The translations under genes and the position numbers were made by a program. A stretch of DNA of 64,000 nt from a candidate division LCP-89 bacterium (GTDB taxonomy: Bacteria > Electryoneota > B3-LCP), in contig JALGVT010000019.1 of NCBI GenBank assembly GCA_025774555.1, forward strand, positions 1-64,000, read 5' to 3'. Positions 53,497 to 62,929 of this stretch are shown one piece after another. Below the pieces are notes generated by a model. The model saw only the letters and a program-made list of their open reading frames with translations, did not search any database and had not been told where the DNA came from. Position 1 is the first letter of the stretch, and the number at the start of each line of letters is the position of its first letter.

Positions 53497-54845
53497 TCGC
53501 AACGCTCAGGTTTATCGAAACTTGATCCGAATAATATTGTAACCCTGATCCCTTCAGACCCATAAACTGCTTGAAAACCAGCGACGTCAGCATGGTGAAT
53601 CTGCAGCGTCATCCCCGTACCGAATGCCCAGGGAGCTTTGTCAATTTCCACCTCATCAAGAGTTTCTGATACGATCAGGAAATCGGTGAACAGGTAACCG
53701 GTGAGTGTGTATGTCAGGGGCCAGCGGTATTCTAAAGAAGGGACGAAGGAGTAGTTGTCCAACCTCAGCAATCTTCTCGAAGAGACGCCCCGGAAATTGA
53801 GGTGCCGAGGATATTCGGTGAAGGGTATAACTGCCTCATCGTTTAGGTTCTCTAACGCATTCAAGGTCAAACTTGGTACGATCAATCTATTATGTCTTAG
53901 AACAGGAATAAACAGCGAGAAGTCAAAGCCCGATCGCAGGAAACTGATATCATTATCAACTCCACCGGAGTAGCCAAAATATCCGCTTGCAGAATATCCA
54001 CCTGATTTTATCTGCTTCAAATTTCGGGAATCGTACCGCGCCGAAATTTCACTGTACGTCATTTTGACATTCTGCCCGACGAATTCGAGAGCAGGTACGT
54101 CGAAAACATGGTCGAGCCTGTTATCACCTTCAGAGGGGCTTATAACTTCACGCTCGCGGTAAAGAGACGTCAATGATAATTCAAAACAAGGACTTATTTG
54201 CTTGCTGACCAGTAGCTGTAGTTTTCGACGATCCTGCTTATAAACGGCGTTTTCATGCTCTGCTGTCTTTAGAAAGCGACTTCTGGGATCGTTACTTGGA
54301 TCGTTTCCAATACCATAGTAAATGCGGTCATCTTCTTCCGCTTTTTCACCAGTTATAGAAATCTTCCAGGGAAAAGCTTTGTATTTATCGTCGAGCCTTA
54401 GTTTTACTCTCTGTCGCCAACGGTCGGAGTTGGCGTATTTCCCCTGAAACGAGGCGCCAAGGATGTCACTGCGATAAAATACCTTCACACCGACTTCAGG
54501 TCGAAACTCACTGTCTAATTCTGCTGAAGGATACCACCCCAGGCGTTTTTCGTAAAAGAATAAAAATCCTTCAATATATTCGATTACTTCCGGTTTAGTC
54601 GCGGCGTAAAGCCCTCTTCCAAGCAGATATGTAGCGCCGCTGATCGTTTCCCTCGGTACGAAAAATAGTGCGTTGAGACCACCGCGGAAATAGTTAGGGG
54701 AATGCGCTAATGACTCAATCCCGCTGATAGACACCGTGCTGTTAACTATGCCTGTTGAATCAGGAGATTCATCGAGCGCTAAGGCGGTGGATAAGTTGAA
54801 TATGTAGATAAGACAGATGGATAAACTGGTTAAAGTCTTTTTCAT
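53487..54845 (-). CDS. Omp85-like outer-membrane barrel protein
   Basis: This 452-residue protein has a signal peptide (to about LALA). The rest is amphipathic beta strands typical of a 16-strand barrel. The end of the barrel contains YPRHLNFRGVSSRRLLRLDNYSFVPSLEYRWPLTYTLTGYLFTDF, which fits the BamA/TamA-type surface-antigen signature with an RG motif. No POTRA domains are present. It starts 7 bp behind the hybrid kinase gene and overlaps the lipoprotein gene. Confidence 0.8.
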   Translation of the reverse strand: MKKTLTSLSICLIYIFNLSTALALDESPDSTGIVNSTVSISGIESLAHSPNYFRGGLNALFFVPRETISGATYLLGRGLYAATKPEVIEYIEGFLFFYEKRLGWYPSAELDSEFRPEVGVKVFYRSDILGASFQGKYANSDRWRQRVKLRLDDKYKAFPWKISITGEKAEEDDRIYYGIGNDPSNDPRSRFLKTAEHENAVYKQDRRKLQLLVSKQISPCFELSLTSLYREREVISPSEGDNRLDHVFDVPALEFVGQNVKMTYSEISARYDSRNLKQIKSGGYSASGYFGYSGGVDNDISFLRSGFDFSLFIPVLRHNRLIVPSLTLNALENLNDEAVIPFTEYPRHLNFRGVSSRRLLRLDNYSFVPSLEYRWPLTYTLTGYLFTDFLIVSETLDEVEIDKAPWAFGTGMTLQIHHADVAGFQAVYGSEGIRVTILFGSSFDKPERCEWR

Positions 54846-54852
54846 TCTCTAT

Positions 54853-57800
54853 CTATTTCAGGTTTGTCGGCAGGATGATAGTAAATTTGGTGCCCTTTCC
54901 TATTTCACTTTCTGCCTTTATCTCTCCTTTGTGATCCTGAATGATCTGGTAGCAGATAGATAGTCCCAATCCAGTTCCAATGCCGACTCCTTTCGTGGTG
55001 AATCCGGGATCGAAAATTCTTTCTAGTTTATCTTGCGGAATGCCTGAGCCCGTATCCATGATCTCAATATGCACTTTCTTTTTCTTCGAGCTGGTGCTGA
55101 TGGTGATTTCACCTTTTCCCAATATAGATTGCCTGGCGTTGATCAGCAGGTTCATAAAAACCTGATTTAACTGTCCAGGATAACAAGAGATAACTGGAAT
55201 ATCCCCATAATTCCTGTGTATGGTTATATTATGCTTCAGCTCGTGGTGAACTAAAGTCAAAGTGTCTTCAAGACCTTCGTGAATATCCGCGTCTTTCAAT
55301 TCCGCTTCGTCTAATCGAGCGAATGATCTGAGTCTTCGTACAATTTCTGTAACGCGGTCGGTCCCCGAAGTTATTACGCGGTTTGCGTCTTCAATAATTT
55401 TCAATAAATTCTGAAGTGTTTCTCCGTTATAATCGCTGTTACTGCATATAATCTTCAAGGATGACTTCAACTTGTTAATCGCCAGTATCAGCGTGTCATG
55501 CATACTGTTCACCGCGCCTATTGGAGTATTTATTTCATGTGCGATACCCGCTACAAGCATGCCGAGAGACGCCATCTTTTCGGATTGAACCAACTGCGTT
55601 TGTGTATTTTTTAAACTGATATTCGCCTGAGCAAAATCCTCGAGAGCCTTTTTTAACTCTGTAATGTCATGTGCGACGCCGATTATCTCTGAAGGATTAT
55701 TATCGGCGTCTATTAAAACGGAAGCATGAGTGACAAACCATCTAACGTCTCCACCCTTATTTCTAATTTTAAATTCATACTCTTCACGCCTGGCTTCCGG
55801 CGCGGTAGTTGAACGAAGCCATTTTCTAAAACCCGAGTGATCAGGATTATCTATAAGATCCAGGTTCTTTCGTCCCAGCCACGCTTTAACTTCATAGCCT
55901 GTTGCCTCTTTGAATTTAGGCGATAAATATGTGAATTCACCATTAAGATTGAGCGAATAAATTATATCGTTGGCATTTTCGACCAGACTGCGGAAACGTT
56001 CTTCACTGATACTCAGCGCCTCAAGAGCCCTGCCGCGTGAAATGTAACCCCCGATCATTTCAGAAGCAGTTCGCAGCAGCCGGATCTCTTCATCGTCCCA
56101 ATCGCGCTCCTTTTCAAGATCATCAAAGCCAATAAAACCATACCATTCGCCGTCCACATAAATAGGTAACACTATGATGGACTTGACTCCTTGATCCTCA
56201 AGAATAAGTTTCACCGATTCTGATTGTTCTCTCGTTATTGCATAGTATGGTTCTCCTCTCTTTAGGTTGTCGATCCAATGCTCGAATCCTGCTTTATAGG
56301 GAAGGTTCTGGAGCAGCGGATTTCCGATTTCACATTTAACTCCCGGTGCGCAAACCTCATAACACTGCCGCATACAGAGTCCGAAAGAGGGATCTTCAAA
56401 GTTCTCAAAAAGATAAACCCGTCCGGCATCGGCTGCTTCGAGGAGGTGTCCTAAAGCATTTTCGATGGAACTATCCATATCATCTATCTCGAGCAGAGCC
56501 TGCGAACATTCTGCAATGCCTACCTCGTAACGTAGCTTTGCGGCGATGATCTCCTGATCGCGTTTTCGCGCGGTGATATCCCTTCCCATTCCCACGATGC
56601 GAGTTATCTCCCCATCATCGTTTTGTACAGGAAATATGGACATATCAACATGATATACTGAGCCATCTTTCGCCTGAATCCTGGTTTCACCTCTGAAATT
56701 GCCGGTTTCAGCGATAGAGCGTTTAATTCCTTTACTAAAACTCTCACCCGTCATGTGACTGATGTGCTTTCCTATTAATTCGTCATCTGAATATCCAGAG
56801 GATCGTTCATGAGCTGGATTCCTCGACAGGATATTTCCATCGGGATCGGTGATGACTATGCCGTCACTGGCAGCCATGAATATACGCTTATAGAGCGCCA
56901 GGTTCTCTTCAGTTTCCTTGCGATCTGAGATGTCCTCAGAAACGCCGCAGATCCTGTATATTTCTCCTTTTGAGTTACGAATAGGGAAAGCTTTTGCTCT
57001 TATCCACTTAATAGAGCCATTCTCTCTGATGAGTCGGTACTCAATAGTTCTCTCACTTATCTCTTCAGTATCGCAACTATCCCGCATTATGCTGGCATCG
57101 TCCGGGTGTATGTGCTTTAACCACTCTTCCTGATCCATTTCCAATATCTCCGGATCTATTCCCAATACTTCCTTAAATTTAGGACTTACATAAAGAACTT
57201 TGTCGGCTTCGGTGGACGCTAACCAGAAAACTTCATTAATATTTTCAGCTATCTGTCGAAATCGTTCCTCGCTTTCACGGAGAGCCTCTTCTGCTTTTCT
57301 CCGTACGTCTATGTCATACAAACCGCCGATAATGACTTTCTCCCCTGAAAATTCAGACGCAATTAAATTTAAGATCATCCAGATGATTTCACCATCAGAC
57401 TTCTTAATGCGGACTTCGTAATCACGGATGAAACCGTGCTTCTTTATCTGTTCGATAACCTTCTCTCGATCTTTTGGATCTGCGTAAAAGTCAACAGTCG
57501 TCCGACCGATTACCTGATTCGTGGGAACACCCATCAGATTAGCGAGTGGTTCGTTCGCAAAGAGAACCTTTCCATCAATGAGTCTGCTTACGATATAAGG
57601 TATCGGAGATACTTCGACAACGGTGCTGAGTAGTTCCGTTGTCCGCTTATAGCTTTTAGAGAGTTCCCTGTTGGCATCGCTCAGCGACTTGGTGCTCTGC
57701 TCTATCCTTTTCTCGAGATCAACAGTCCGGTAACGGAGTGACTCTTCCTCGTCGTGAGAAATCTTCAGGTCGGCTTTTAGCTTGTGTGACTCAATTGCCC

Positions 57801-58149
57801 TGTTAATTTTGCTCTGGATTAACTCGAAATCTAAGGGCTTGATGATGAAATCATCGGCGCCCTGTTTTATCGCCTGAACTGCAAGCTCCACCGTGCCATG
57901 TGCCGTCATCACTATAAATGGGAAGTCTGGTGAAACCTTTTTTATTTCGTTAAGGACTTCAAGACCGCCCATGCCGGGCATGTTTAAATCACACAAGACA
58001 ACATCCGTGTCACTGCTGTGGAACTTACGAACGCCTTCATCACCAGACGAAGCGGCATCAACTATGAATCCATGCTTTTCCGCTTGTTCAAGAAATGCCT
58101 GCCGCTGTGCGGTGTCATCTTCGATGTACAGGATATTTAAGTTGGACAT
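54853..58149 (-). CDS. Multi-PAS hybrid sensor histidine kinase
   Basis: This 1098-residue soluble protein follows TGAGGATT. It begins with a receiver domain (D11/D12, phospho-site D54 in VLCDLNMPGMGG) and a coiled linker. PAS domains follow (VVEVSPIPYIVSRLIDGKV, FRQIAENINEVFWL, FMAASDGIVITDPDGN). A GAF-like domain comes next (FENFEDPSFGLCMRQCYEVC to GEWYGFIGFDDLE), then another PAS, HisKA with His in GIAHEINTPIG, and HATPase with DTGSGIPQ and GTGLGLSI. No membrane helix is present. It leads the transcript with the barrel and the kinase-like lipoprotein. Confidence 0.93.
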   Translation of the reverse strand: MSNLNILYIEDDTAQRQAFLEQAEKHGFIVDAASSGDEGVRKFHSSDTDVVLCDLNMPGMGGLEVLNEIKKVSPDFPFIVMTAHGTVELAVQAIKQGADDFIIKPLDFELIQSKINRAIESHKLKADLKISHDEEESLRYRTVDLEKRIEQSTKSLSDANRELSKSYKRTTELLSTVVEVSPIPYIVSRLIDGKVLFANEPLANLMGVPTNQVIGRTTVDFYADPKDREKVIEQIKKHGFIRDYEVRIKKSDGEIIWMILNLIASEFSGEKVIIGGLYDIDVRRKAEEALRESEERFRQIAENINEVFWLASTEADKVLYVSPKFKEVLGIDPEILEMDQEEWLKHIHPDDASIMRDSCDTEEISERTIEYRLIRENGSIKWIRAKAFPIRNSKGEIYRICGVSEDISDRKETEENLALYKRIFMAASDGIVITDPDGNILSRNPAHERSSGYSDDELIGKHISHMTGESFSKGIKRSIAETGNFRGETRIQAKDGSVYHVDMSIFPVQNDDGEITRIVGMGRDITARKRDQEIIAAKLRYEVGIAECSQALLEIDDMDSSIENALGHLLEAADAGRVYLFENFEDPSFGLCMRQCYEVCAPGVKCEIGNPLLQNLPYKAGFEHWIDNLKRGEPYYAITREQSESVKLILEDQGVKSIIVLPIYVDGEWYGFIGFDDLEKERDWDDEEIRLLRTASEMIGGYISRGRALEALSISEERFRSLVENANDIIYSLNLNGEFTYLSPKFKEATGYEVKAWLGRKNLDLIDNPDHSGFRKWLRSTTAPEARREEYEFKIRNKGGDVRWFVTHASVLIDADNNPSEIIGVAHDITELKKALEDFAQANISLKNTQTQLVQSEKMASLGMLVAGIAHEINTPIGAVNSMHDTLILAINKLKSSLKIICSNSDYNGETLQNLLKIIEDANRVITSGTDRVTEIVRRLRSFARLDEAELKDADIHEGLEDTLTLVHHELKHNITIHRNYGDIPVISCYPGQLNQVFMNLLINARQSILGKGEITISTSSKKKKVHIEIMDTGSGIPQDKLERIFDPGFTTKGVGIGTGLGLSICYQIIQDHKGEIKAESEIGKGTKFTIILPTNLK

Positions 58150-58364
58150 CTGATTTAATCCTCAATGTGACAACCTGGAACTAATGTGTTGCGTTGACAA
58201 CAGCGTATATGAAAGATAACACTATATTCAGGAGATTCCAAGAAAACGGTTCACAAATTACGAAATGATTTGGATGCGGCTGTATAGAGGCTGTTTAACC
58301 CGCAGGGTCGTTACCAGAGGCTGTGGTGAAGTGATCTTTGGTGATCTGTATTTTCTCTATTTTA

Positions 58365-60473
58365 TCATTTCATCAGGAGTATCTTTCCATGATTGACCAG
58401 CCCGCCCACTCTTATTTCATATAGATAAATGCCTGATGGAAGGTCAGATGCGTTGAAGCTAACTCCATGTCTGCCGGCTTCACGCCACCCATTTATGAGA
58501 GTTGCAATTCTGCGCCCTGAGATATTATAGATTGACAGGTTCACTATAGATTTCACAGGCAGTGTATAGAAGAAACTCGTTACCGGATTGAAGGGATTTG
58601 GGTATGTATCTACTATGATGCCGCCGTCCGATATTACTATTGCGTCTTCGTCAGAATGATCTACTGCATTTCCCCAGCCCCGCAGACTCCACTGCACGAA
58701 ACAGGTGCGCAAAGCATTACCAGCTCGTTTTTCGATAATGAAATCATCTTCGGTATATATCTGGTCGGGATAGTCACCGATCCTGCATCTGTAAGTATAG
58801 TATCCAGGCGGTGCATATCCGGGAATAACCTGCGTAAGCAGTCTGGAAAGGACGCTGTTCGCCGCTATACTGAAGTTGTCCCTTTTGGTGATAAGATAAG
58901 TTCCGCCCGCTGGCAGATCGACCTCGATCCAGATTTCACCTGCTATATCGTAAGTTCCATTGTTCTCAACCTCCAGAACACAGTCGAAGGAGCCTCCTCC
59001 TGCCGGGATAATTATCGGAGGATTCTGAGGTGTAACTGTTACTTGCAATGGAAAAGCTCCAGCATGAAAGGTATAATGTGCTTCCGGTCCGTAGCGCGGC
59101 GCAGTAGTCCAGTTACCCTCATAGTTTTTGGCGTAGATAAAGTAATCTACATAGCCTCCGGGACAGGGTGGAATATCAGCCTCGAAGGTTGATCCCGCAG
59201 TATTATTCAGTGTTATGGTTGACCATTGTTGATTCACACTGTTTCGCCAGATTACCTGCATCGAGTCTGGATTTAAATTACCGAGAGATACTATCTCTGC
59301 CGAGACAGTGTATGGTTCAGTCGTATTAAGCGTATTCGACAACGGCGCATGCTGAATATGAATCAAGCTGGGGTGCGGAACATTGGAAGTGATGCAGTTT
59401 ATGGCTCCACTCAGCGAGATAATAGAACTGCAGTTGATTCCATGGACTTCATACCCTGGCATGTTTTCTCTGAATATTTCAAGAGCGCCGTCATCGTAGG
59501 ACGGCATATTATACGTTGGAACCAGCACTTTATTCTGAACAATTAAAGTATTGCAATAAGTATAGGGTGAATACGACCAGTTGGGAGTGGGAATACGGAT
59601 CACTTTAAAAGGGGTGCCGTTCATGTTGGTCATGCTTGAAAACATCTCTGCTGTTGCTTCCATCGCCGCGTTGTACGGACTACCCGACGGGAATTCGTTG
59701 ACCAGGACGGTATGGTCATTCAGTAGCTTGGCGGACATATTCAGATGATCGATACCGAAAAACATCGGGGTTAATGGCAGTGTGTCTATGTCGCAATAAT
59801 GATGGAAAATACCATTAACGCCCTGGGCTGTCAATCCCCAGTTTTCGGCCAGTATCAATTCTGAGCAGTATGCGTTTCCCTGCCCGTCGATCAGCCAGTT
59901 GCCGCCTGTGTGCGTTAAGTCGATGCCGTAATATTCGATTCCCCAGAGTTGCGAGAGCCATTCCGGTATAACGTCATCCAACGGACGAGGGCGGTTATAA
60001 TCCCATTCATACATCGCAAGATCCCATGAATCGAGCCTCCAGAGCCACCACGGCGCGTAATCCCTGATCCAGACGGAATTGGTTGCCTGGACGAGGAATT
60101 CAACTGAATCGATCGGTGATACGCCCTGCGTCAATAGATAGCTTTGGCAGGATGAAGCCTGGCTCATGCTGCTTACCACAATATAGGCCCGGGTGACGTC
60201 CACCACATAGTCGATTATCTGCGATAGCAGATAATTATGATCACCCCAGCGAAAAAGGATGGCTTCAACTTCTTCCCATTCGGCAATGGTCCTTACCGGT
60301 TCATCAGGCGGAGGTGTGGGATCATCTGTATGAGGTAGCGGCATTCCAATTTCGGAGGGCGCCAAGCCTCGAGGCAGGGAACTACAATCTTGTGAGACCA
60401 ATTCGTTCGCTGCCAGCGACGAACAGCTCGCGGTGATCACTATAGAAGTTATCAAGAAAAAAGCACGCATCAT
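58365..60473 (-). CDS. Second secreted peptidylarginine-deiminase-like protein with sorting domain
   Basis: This 702-residue protein has a signal peptide (to about residue 21) and a deiminase domain. D138 in WIRDYAPW, N308 in YCNTLIVQNKVLVP and catalytic C360 in GAINC are in place. The H-x-D motif of the other copy reads H243-L-N245 (DHLNMSAKLLN), so Asp is replaced by Asn. The end is a sorting domain with YPNPFNPVT, IYNISGRRIA, SGIYLYEI and a final KILLMK. It is likely secreted; activity may differ from the first copy. Confidence 0.85.
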   Translation of the reverse strand: MMRAFFLITSIVITASCSSLAANELVSQDCSSLPRGLAPSEIGMPLPHTDDPTPPPDEPVRTIAEWEEVEAILFRWGDHNYLLSQIIDYVVDVTRAYIVVSSMSQASSCQSYLLTQGVSPIDSVEFLVQATNSVWIRDYAPWWLWRLDSWDLAMYEWDYNRPRPLDDVIPEWLSQLWGIEYYGIDLTHTGGNWLIDGQGNAYCSELILAENWGLTAQGVNGIFHHYCDIDTLPLTPMFFGIDHLNMSAKLLNDHTVLVNEFPSGSPYNAAMEATAEMFSSMTNMNGTPFKVIRIPTPNWSYSPYTYCNTLIVQNKVLVPTYNMPSYDDGALEIFRENMPGYEVHGINCSSIISLSGAINCITSNVPHPSLIHIQHAPLSNTLNTTEPYTVSAEIVSLGNLNPDSMQVIWRNSVNQQWSTITLNNTAGSTFEADIPPCPGGYVDYFIYAKNYEGNWTTAPRYGPEAHYTFHAGAFPLQVTVTPQNPPIIIPAGGGSFDCVLEVENNGTYDIAGEIWIEVDLPAGGTYLITKRDNFSIAANSVLSRLLTQVIPGYAPPGYYTYRCRIGDYPDQIYTEDDFIIEKRAGNALRTCFVQWSLRGWGNAVDHSDEDAIVISDGGIIVDTYPNPFNPVTSFFYTLPVKSIVNLSIYNISGRRIATLINGWREAGRHGVSFNASDLPSGIYLYEIRVGGLVNHGKILLMK

Positions 60474-60500
60474 GCAGCCTTACTATTTATTCTTCTATAT

Positions 60501-60529
60501 AAAATAAGCAAATTTAGAGGGTTTGTCAA
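60501..60529 (-). promoter_or_regulatory. Promoter of the second deiminase gene
   Basis: On the minus strand TTGACA (60529-60524) and TATTTT (60506-60501) are 17 bp apart, 27 bp before the ATG. Confidence 0.55.
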
Positions 60530-60710
60530 GCAATATTTTTCAACCCGCCGCGATTTGCATGAATTACAACTTGGCTGAGACGTCCGTTTTCATGCTGAGA
60601 TAAGGTTACCGGGGCGCTTTCGATTTTGGCTCAGATTATGCTTGAAAAAGCGAATAATATCTGGTAACTTATGCCATTGTAATATAACTGCTTGCAAAAT
60701 TAGGTCATTG

Positions 60711-60983
60711 ATGATGGAAAGTGATGACAGGGCGAGACCGGAATTCAGGTTCACCGAGGCTACCCTTACACGACTTTTACAGAAGGCAATGAAGGTAAGT
60801 CAACAAGGAACTGCCAAGTTCTATGCCGCTGTATGCAGTAGTCTTCATCATCCTGATGAAGACATCTGGATCGGTGAGAAGAGAGAGGATCGGCGCGAAG
60901 CGCTGCGGGACGCTGTCCTGCATAATAAAAAATACAATCATCACGCTGGTGTGGTCGGTCGGTTTAATCTCTCAGACGATTAA
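60711..60983 (+). CDS. Small hypothetical protein, 90 aa
   Basis: ATG 60711 is a plausible start (AGG at 60702-60704); the open frame goes back to a TTG at 60642. It is a soluble, charged protein (FTEATLTRLLQKAMKVSQQGTAKFYAAV, EKREDRREALRDAV, KKYNHHAG). It recalls nothing I know. It is convergent with the DUF3800 gene, 9 bp apart, so it might be part of a small defence-like or housekeeping pair, but this is only position. Confidence 0.4.
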   Translation: MMESDDRARPEFRFTEATLTRLLQKAMKVSQQGTAKFYAAVCSSLHHPDEDIWIGEKREDRREALRDAVLHNKKYNHHAGVVGRFNLSDD

Positions 60984-60992
60984 TGTACAGCC

Positions 60993-61733
60993 TTAACTGA
61001 TGACGTTTATACCCCGTAATTGATAATCATCAACCTCGTAAGAAGAGACGTACTGCAGCGATTCGACTTCCGAGTAGAAGTCTTTCATTTCGTACCGTCC
61101 TCCCTGATGCTGGTTTATTATATAAGCAAATACATCTGCAGCCTGTAGTCCAGGCGAGTGCGAAGACGGCATGAACATGGGCGCGCCTGAAATCCCCTGA
61201 AACCCTTGAGCATAAGGGCTTTTATACACCAGTTGCATTATTTCTTCGCTGATAGATTTACTTTGCGTTCTATCTTCTAATTTAAAGATCAAATTAGCCA
61301 TTCTCCCCGGGTGTCTCTCCAACGTAAAAGCATTTACGCGCTCAAGTAGGAATGGAAACATTTCGTTTGATCTCTCTTGTCCGGCGGAAAGATCGATATC
61401 TGGCTTTTCTATTTTATCATGCGGGGATTGTTGATACGATTTTGTAAAAGAGAATACGACGCCTTTCTGCAGCCTTCCCAGACTGAATAGTTCCTGCACA
61501 AACTCACGCTTCCGGTAACTATCGAGAGATCTCCTGTTCAGAAGCAATCTCCCCCGCAGAGGATAGCCTCCTATATCCTGACGTTTGAAGAATTTCTCCT
61601 TCAAATTGATCAGTTTTCGGCAAAATCCATCGTAATCTATCTCGGCGAAAGCCAGCCCTGAAAGCGTTACGATACAAGCGTTTTTCCCCGCGGGCTTCCA
61701 GCAGTTCTCGTTCACGAACACAACCACAGACAT
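60993..61733 (-). CDS. DUF3800-like protein
   Basis: This 246-residue protein starts after GGAGTGTCTGT. The end of the domain, SHSPGLQAADVFAYIINQHQGGR, matches the conserved C-terminal DUF3800 block (LQxADxIAY). The middle has LIFKLEDRTQSKSISEEI. DUF3800 proteins are predicted RNase-H-like nucleases seen in accessory and defence regions. The usual N-terminal DESG reads VNENCW here, so the first acidic residue is changed and activity is uncertain. Confidence 0.6.
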   Translation of the reverse strand: MSVVVFVNENCWKPAGKNACIVTLSGLAFAEIDYDGFCRKLINLKEKFFKRQDIGGYPLRGRLLLNRRSLDSYRKREFVQELFSLGRLQKGVVFSFTKSYQQSPHDKIEKPDIDLSAGQERSNEMFPFLLERVNAFTLERHPGRMANLIFKLEDRTQSKSISEEIMQLVYKSPYAQGFQGISGAPMFMPSSHSPGLQAADVFAYIINQHQGGRYEMKDFYSEVESLQYVSSYEVDDYQLRGINVIS

Positions 61734-61896
61734 ACAGACACTCCATGATCATCAGCAAGTCAACCGTGCCATCTTTTATGTTTTGTTCCATAGCGTTTAG
61801 ATGAGCATTGATTGGTTTCTTTATTCTGTATTGTACGAGGGTAGTGAGCGTTACCGAATTATTTTCATTTTGTGAAGATATATTATTATTGCCACA

Positions 61897-62009
61897 GGAT
61901 GGGATCAGTTTGAAGTCGAGTAGGTCGGATTCCCCCGAATCCGACGCATGGCTATAAATTGACCATATTAATAATTATTTGTTCAGTAGGGATGGGATCA
62001 GTTTGAAGT
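61897..62009. repeat. 20-bp direct repeats flanking a palindrome
   Basis: GGATGGGATCAGTTTGAAGT occurs at 61897-61916 and 61990-62009. Between them GTCGGATTC (61924-61932) pairs with GAATCCGAC (61937-61945) around CCCC. The stretch 61792-62056 has no gene that I can support. Confidence 0.6.
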
Positions 62010-62056
62010 GCTATAGGGAATCTTTACCGGGTGAGATGCTCGAAATATGACAGTGC

Positions 62057-62905
62057 TTACTTTTCCTGCAGAGCCCCGATCTTTGAAAGCAAAGTATCAG
62101 CTTCCGCGCTGTATTCAAATCCCTGTGAAGCGAGAGTTTCGAGCGCTGGAAGCGCCATCTGAGCGTTGCCTGCTGATAGATAGGACTGGGCGAGATACCA
62201 TAGCGCGCGGTTTTTCTGCACAGATTCGCATATTGTCACGGCATACGAGAGAGCCTCAATCGCCTCCTCAGCATGCCTGTTCAGGAAATAACTGACACCG
62301 AGATACAACCAGTAATCCCCCTTGGCTGAATCCGCATCAGCAGCGGTTTTAAGGTGAGCAATAGCGCGGGGATAATCTTCTTCAAGATAGTATTCCATGC
62401 CCTGCTTGAAGTCGCCTGCAACGCTGCTTTCTTCAATACTGCGAAAGGAGGCTTGTTGGTAAAACGCCTGATCGAACGAAACTAATGGCAGATAGGGATT
62501 GGTTGCTACTGGGTGGGGGGGAACGATTAAAAAGAAAATCAGTATAGCGGTCATAGCAAGAGCAGGAATGATCTCCTTCGATGAAAATATTCCCCTGAAG
62601 AAATCGTCAATATTTTTAAATATATTATTAAAAGAGCCTGTTTTATGAGGAATTTTCTCTGATCGTAACAGAATCTCCTGTTTTAATTCTGAAAAGTTAA
62701 CACCTTCATGAGCCAATTCTTTCAGTATCTGTTTTTTATTTTGCTGAATTGTTTCCATATAAGGGTGTAACTCTTCGATTTTGCGTCTGCAGAAGCTGCA
62801 TTCCAACAGGTGGTCTTCGAAGAGCGTGCGCTCTTCCTCGTTCAGTACATCCAATTCGTATTGGGTTATTAGATAACCGACCTCTTTATCGATGCAATCA
62901 CCCAT
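62057..62905 (-). CDS. Zinc-finger anti-sigma-like membrane protein with TPR repeats
   Basis: This 282-residue protein has a zf-HC2-type motif near the N-terminus (His32, Cys36, Cys39 in DHLLECSFCRRK), a membrane helix (about 111-130) and an outer TPR-like region (AIAHLKTAADADSAKGDYWLYLGVSYFLNRHAEEAIEALSYAV). This is the layout of an anti-sigma factor with an external sensing part. It lies 24 bp behind the sigma gene. It probably holds the sigma factor until a signal arrives. Confidence 0.8.
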   Translation of the reverse strand: MGDCIDKEVGYLITQYELDVLNEEERTLFEDHLLECSFCRRKIEELHPYMETIQQNKKQILKELAHEGVNFSELKQEILLRSEKIPHKTGSFNNIFKNIDDFFRGIFSSKEIIPALAMTAILIFFLIVPPHPVATNPYLPLVSFDQAFYQQASFRSIEESSVAGDFKQGMEYYLEEDYPRAIAHLKTAADADSAKGDYWLYLGVSYFLNRHAEEAIEALSYAVTICESVQKNRALWYLAQSYLSAGNAQMALPALETLASQGFEYSAEADTLLSKIGALQEK

Positions 62906-62929
62906 TATCCACGCATCCTCTCATACGGT

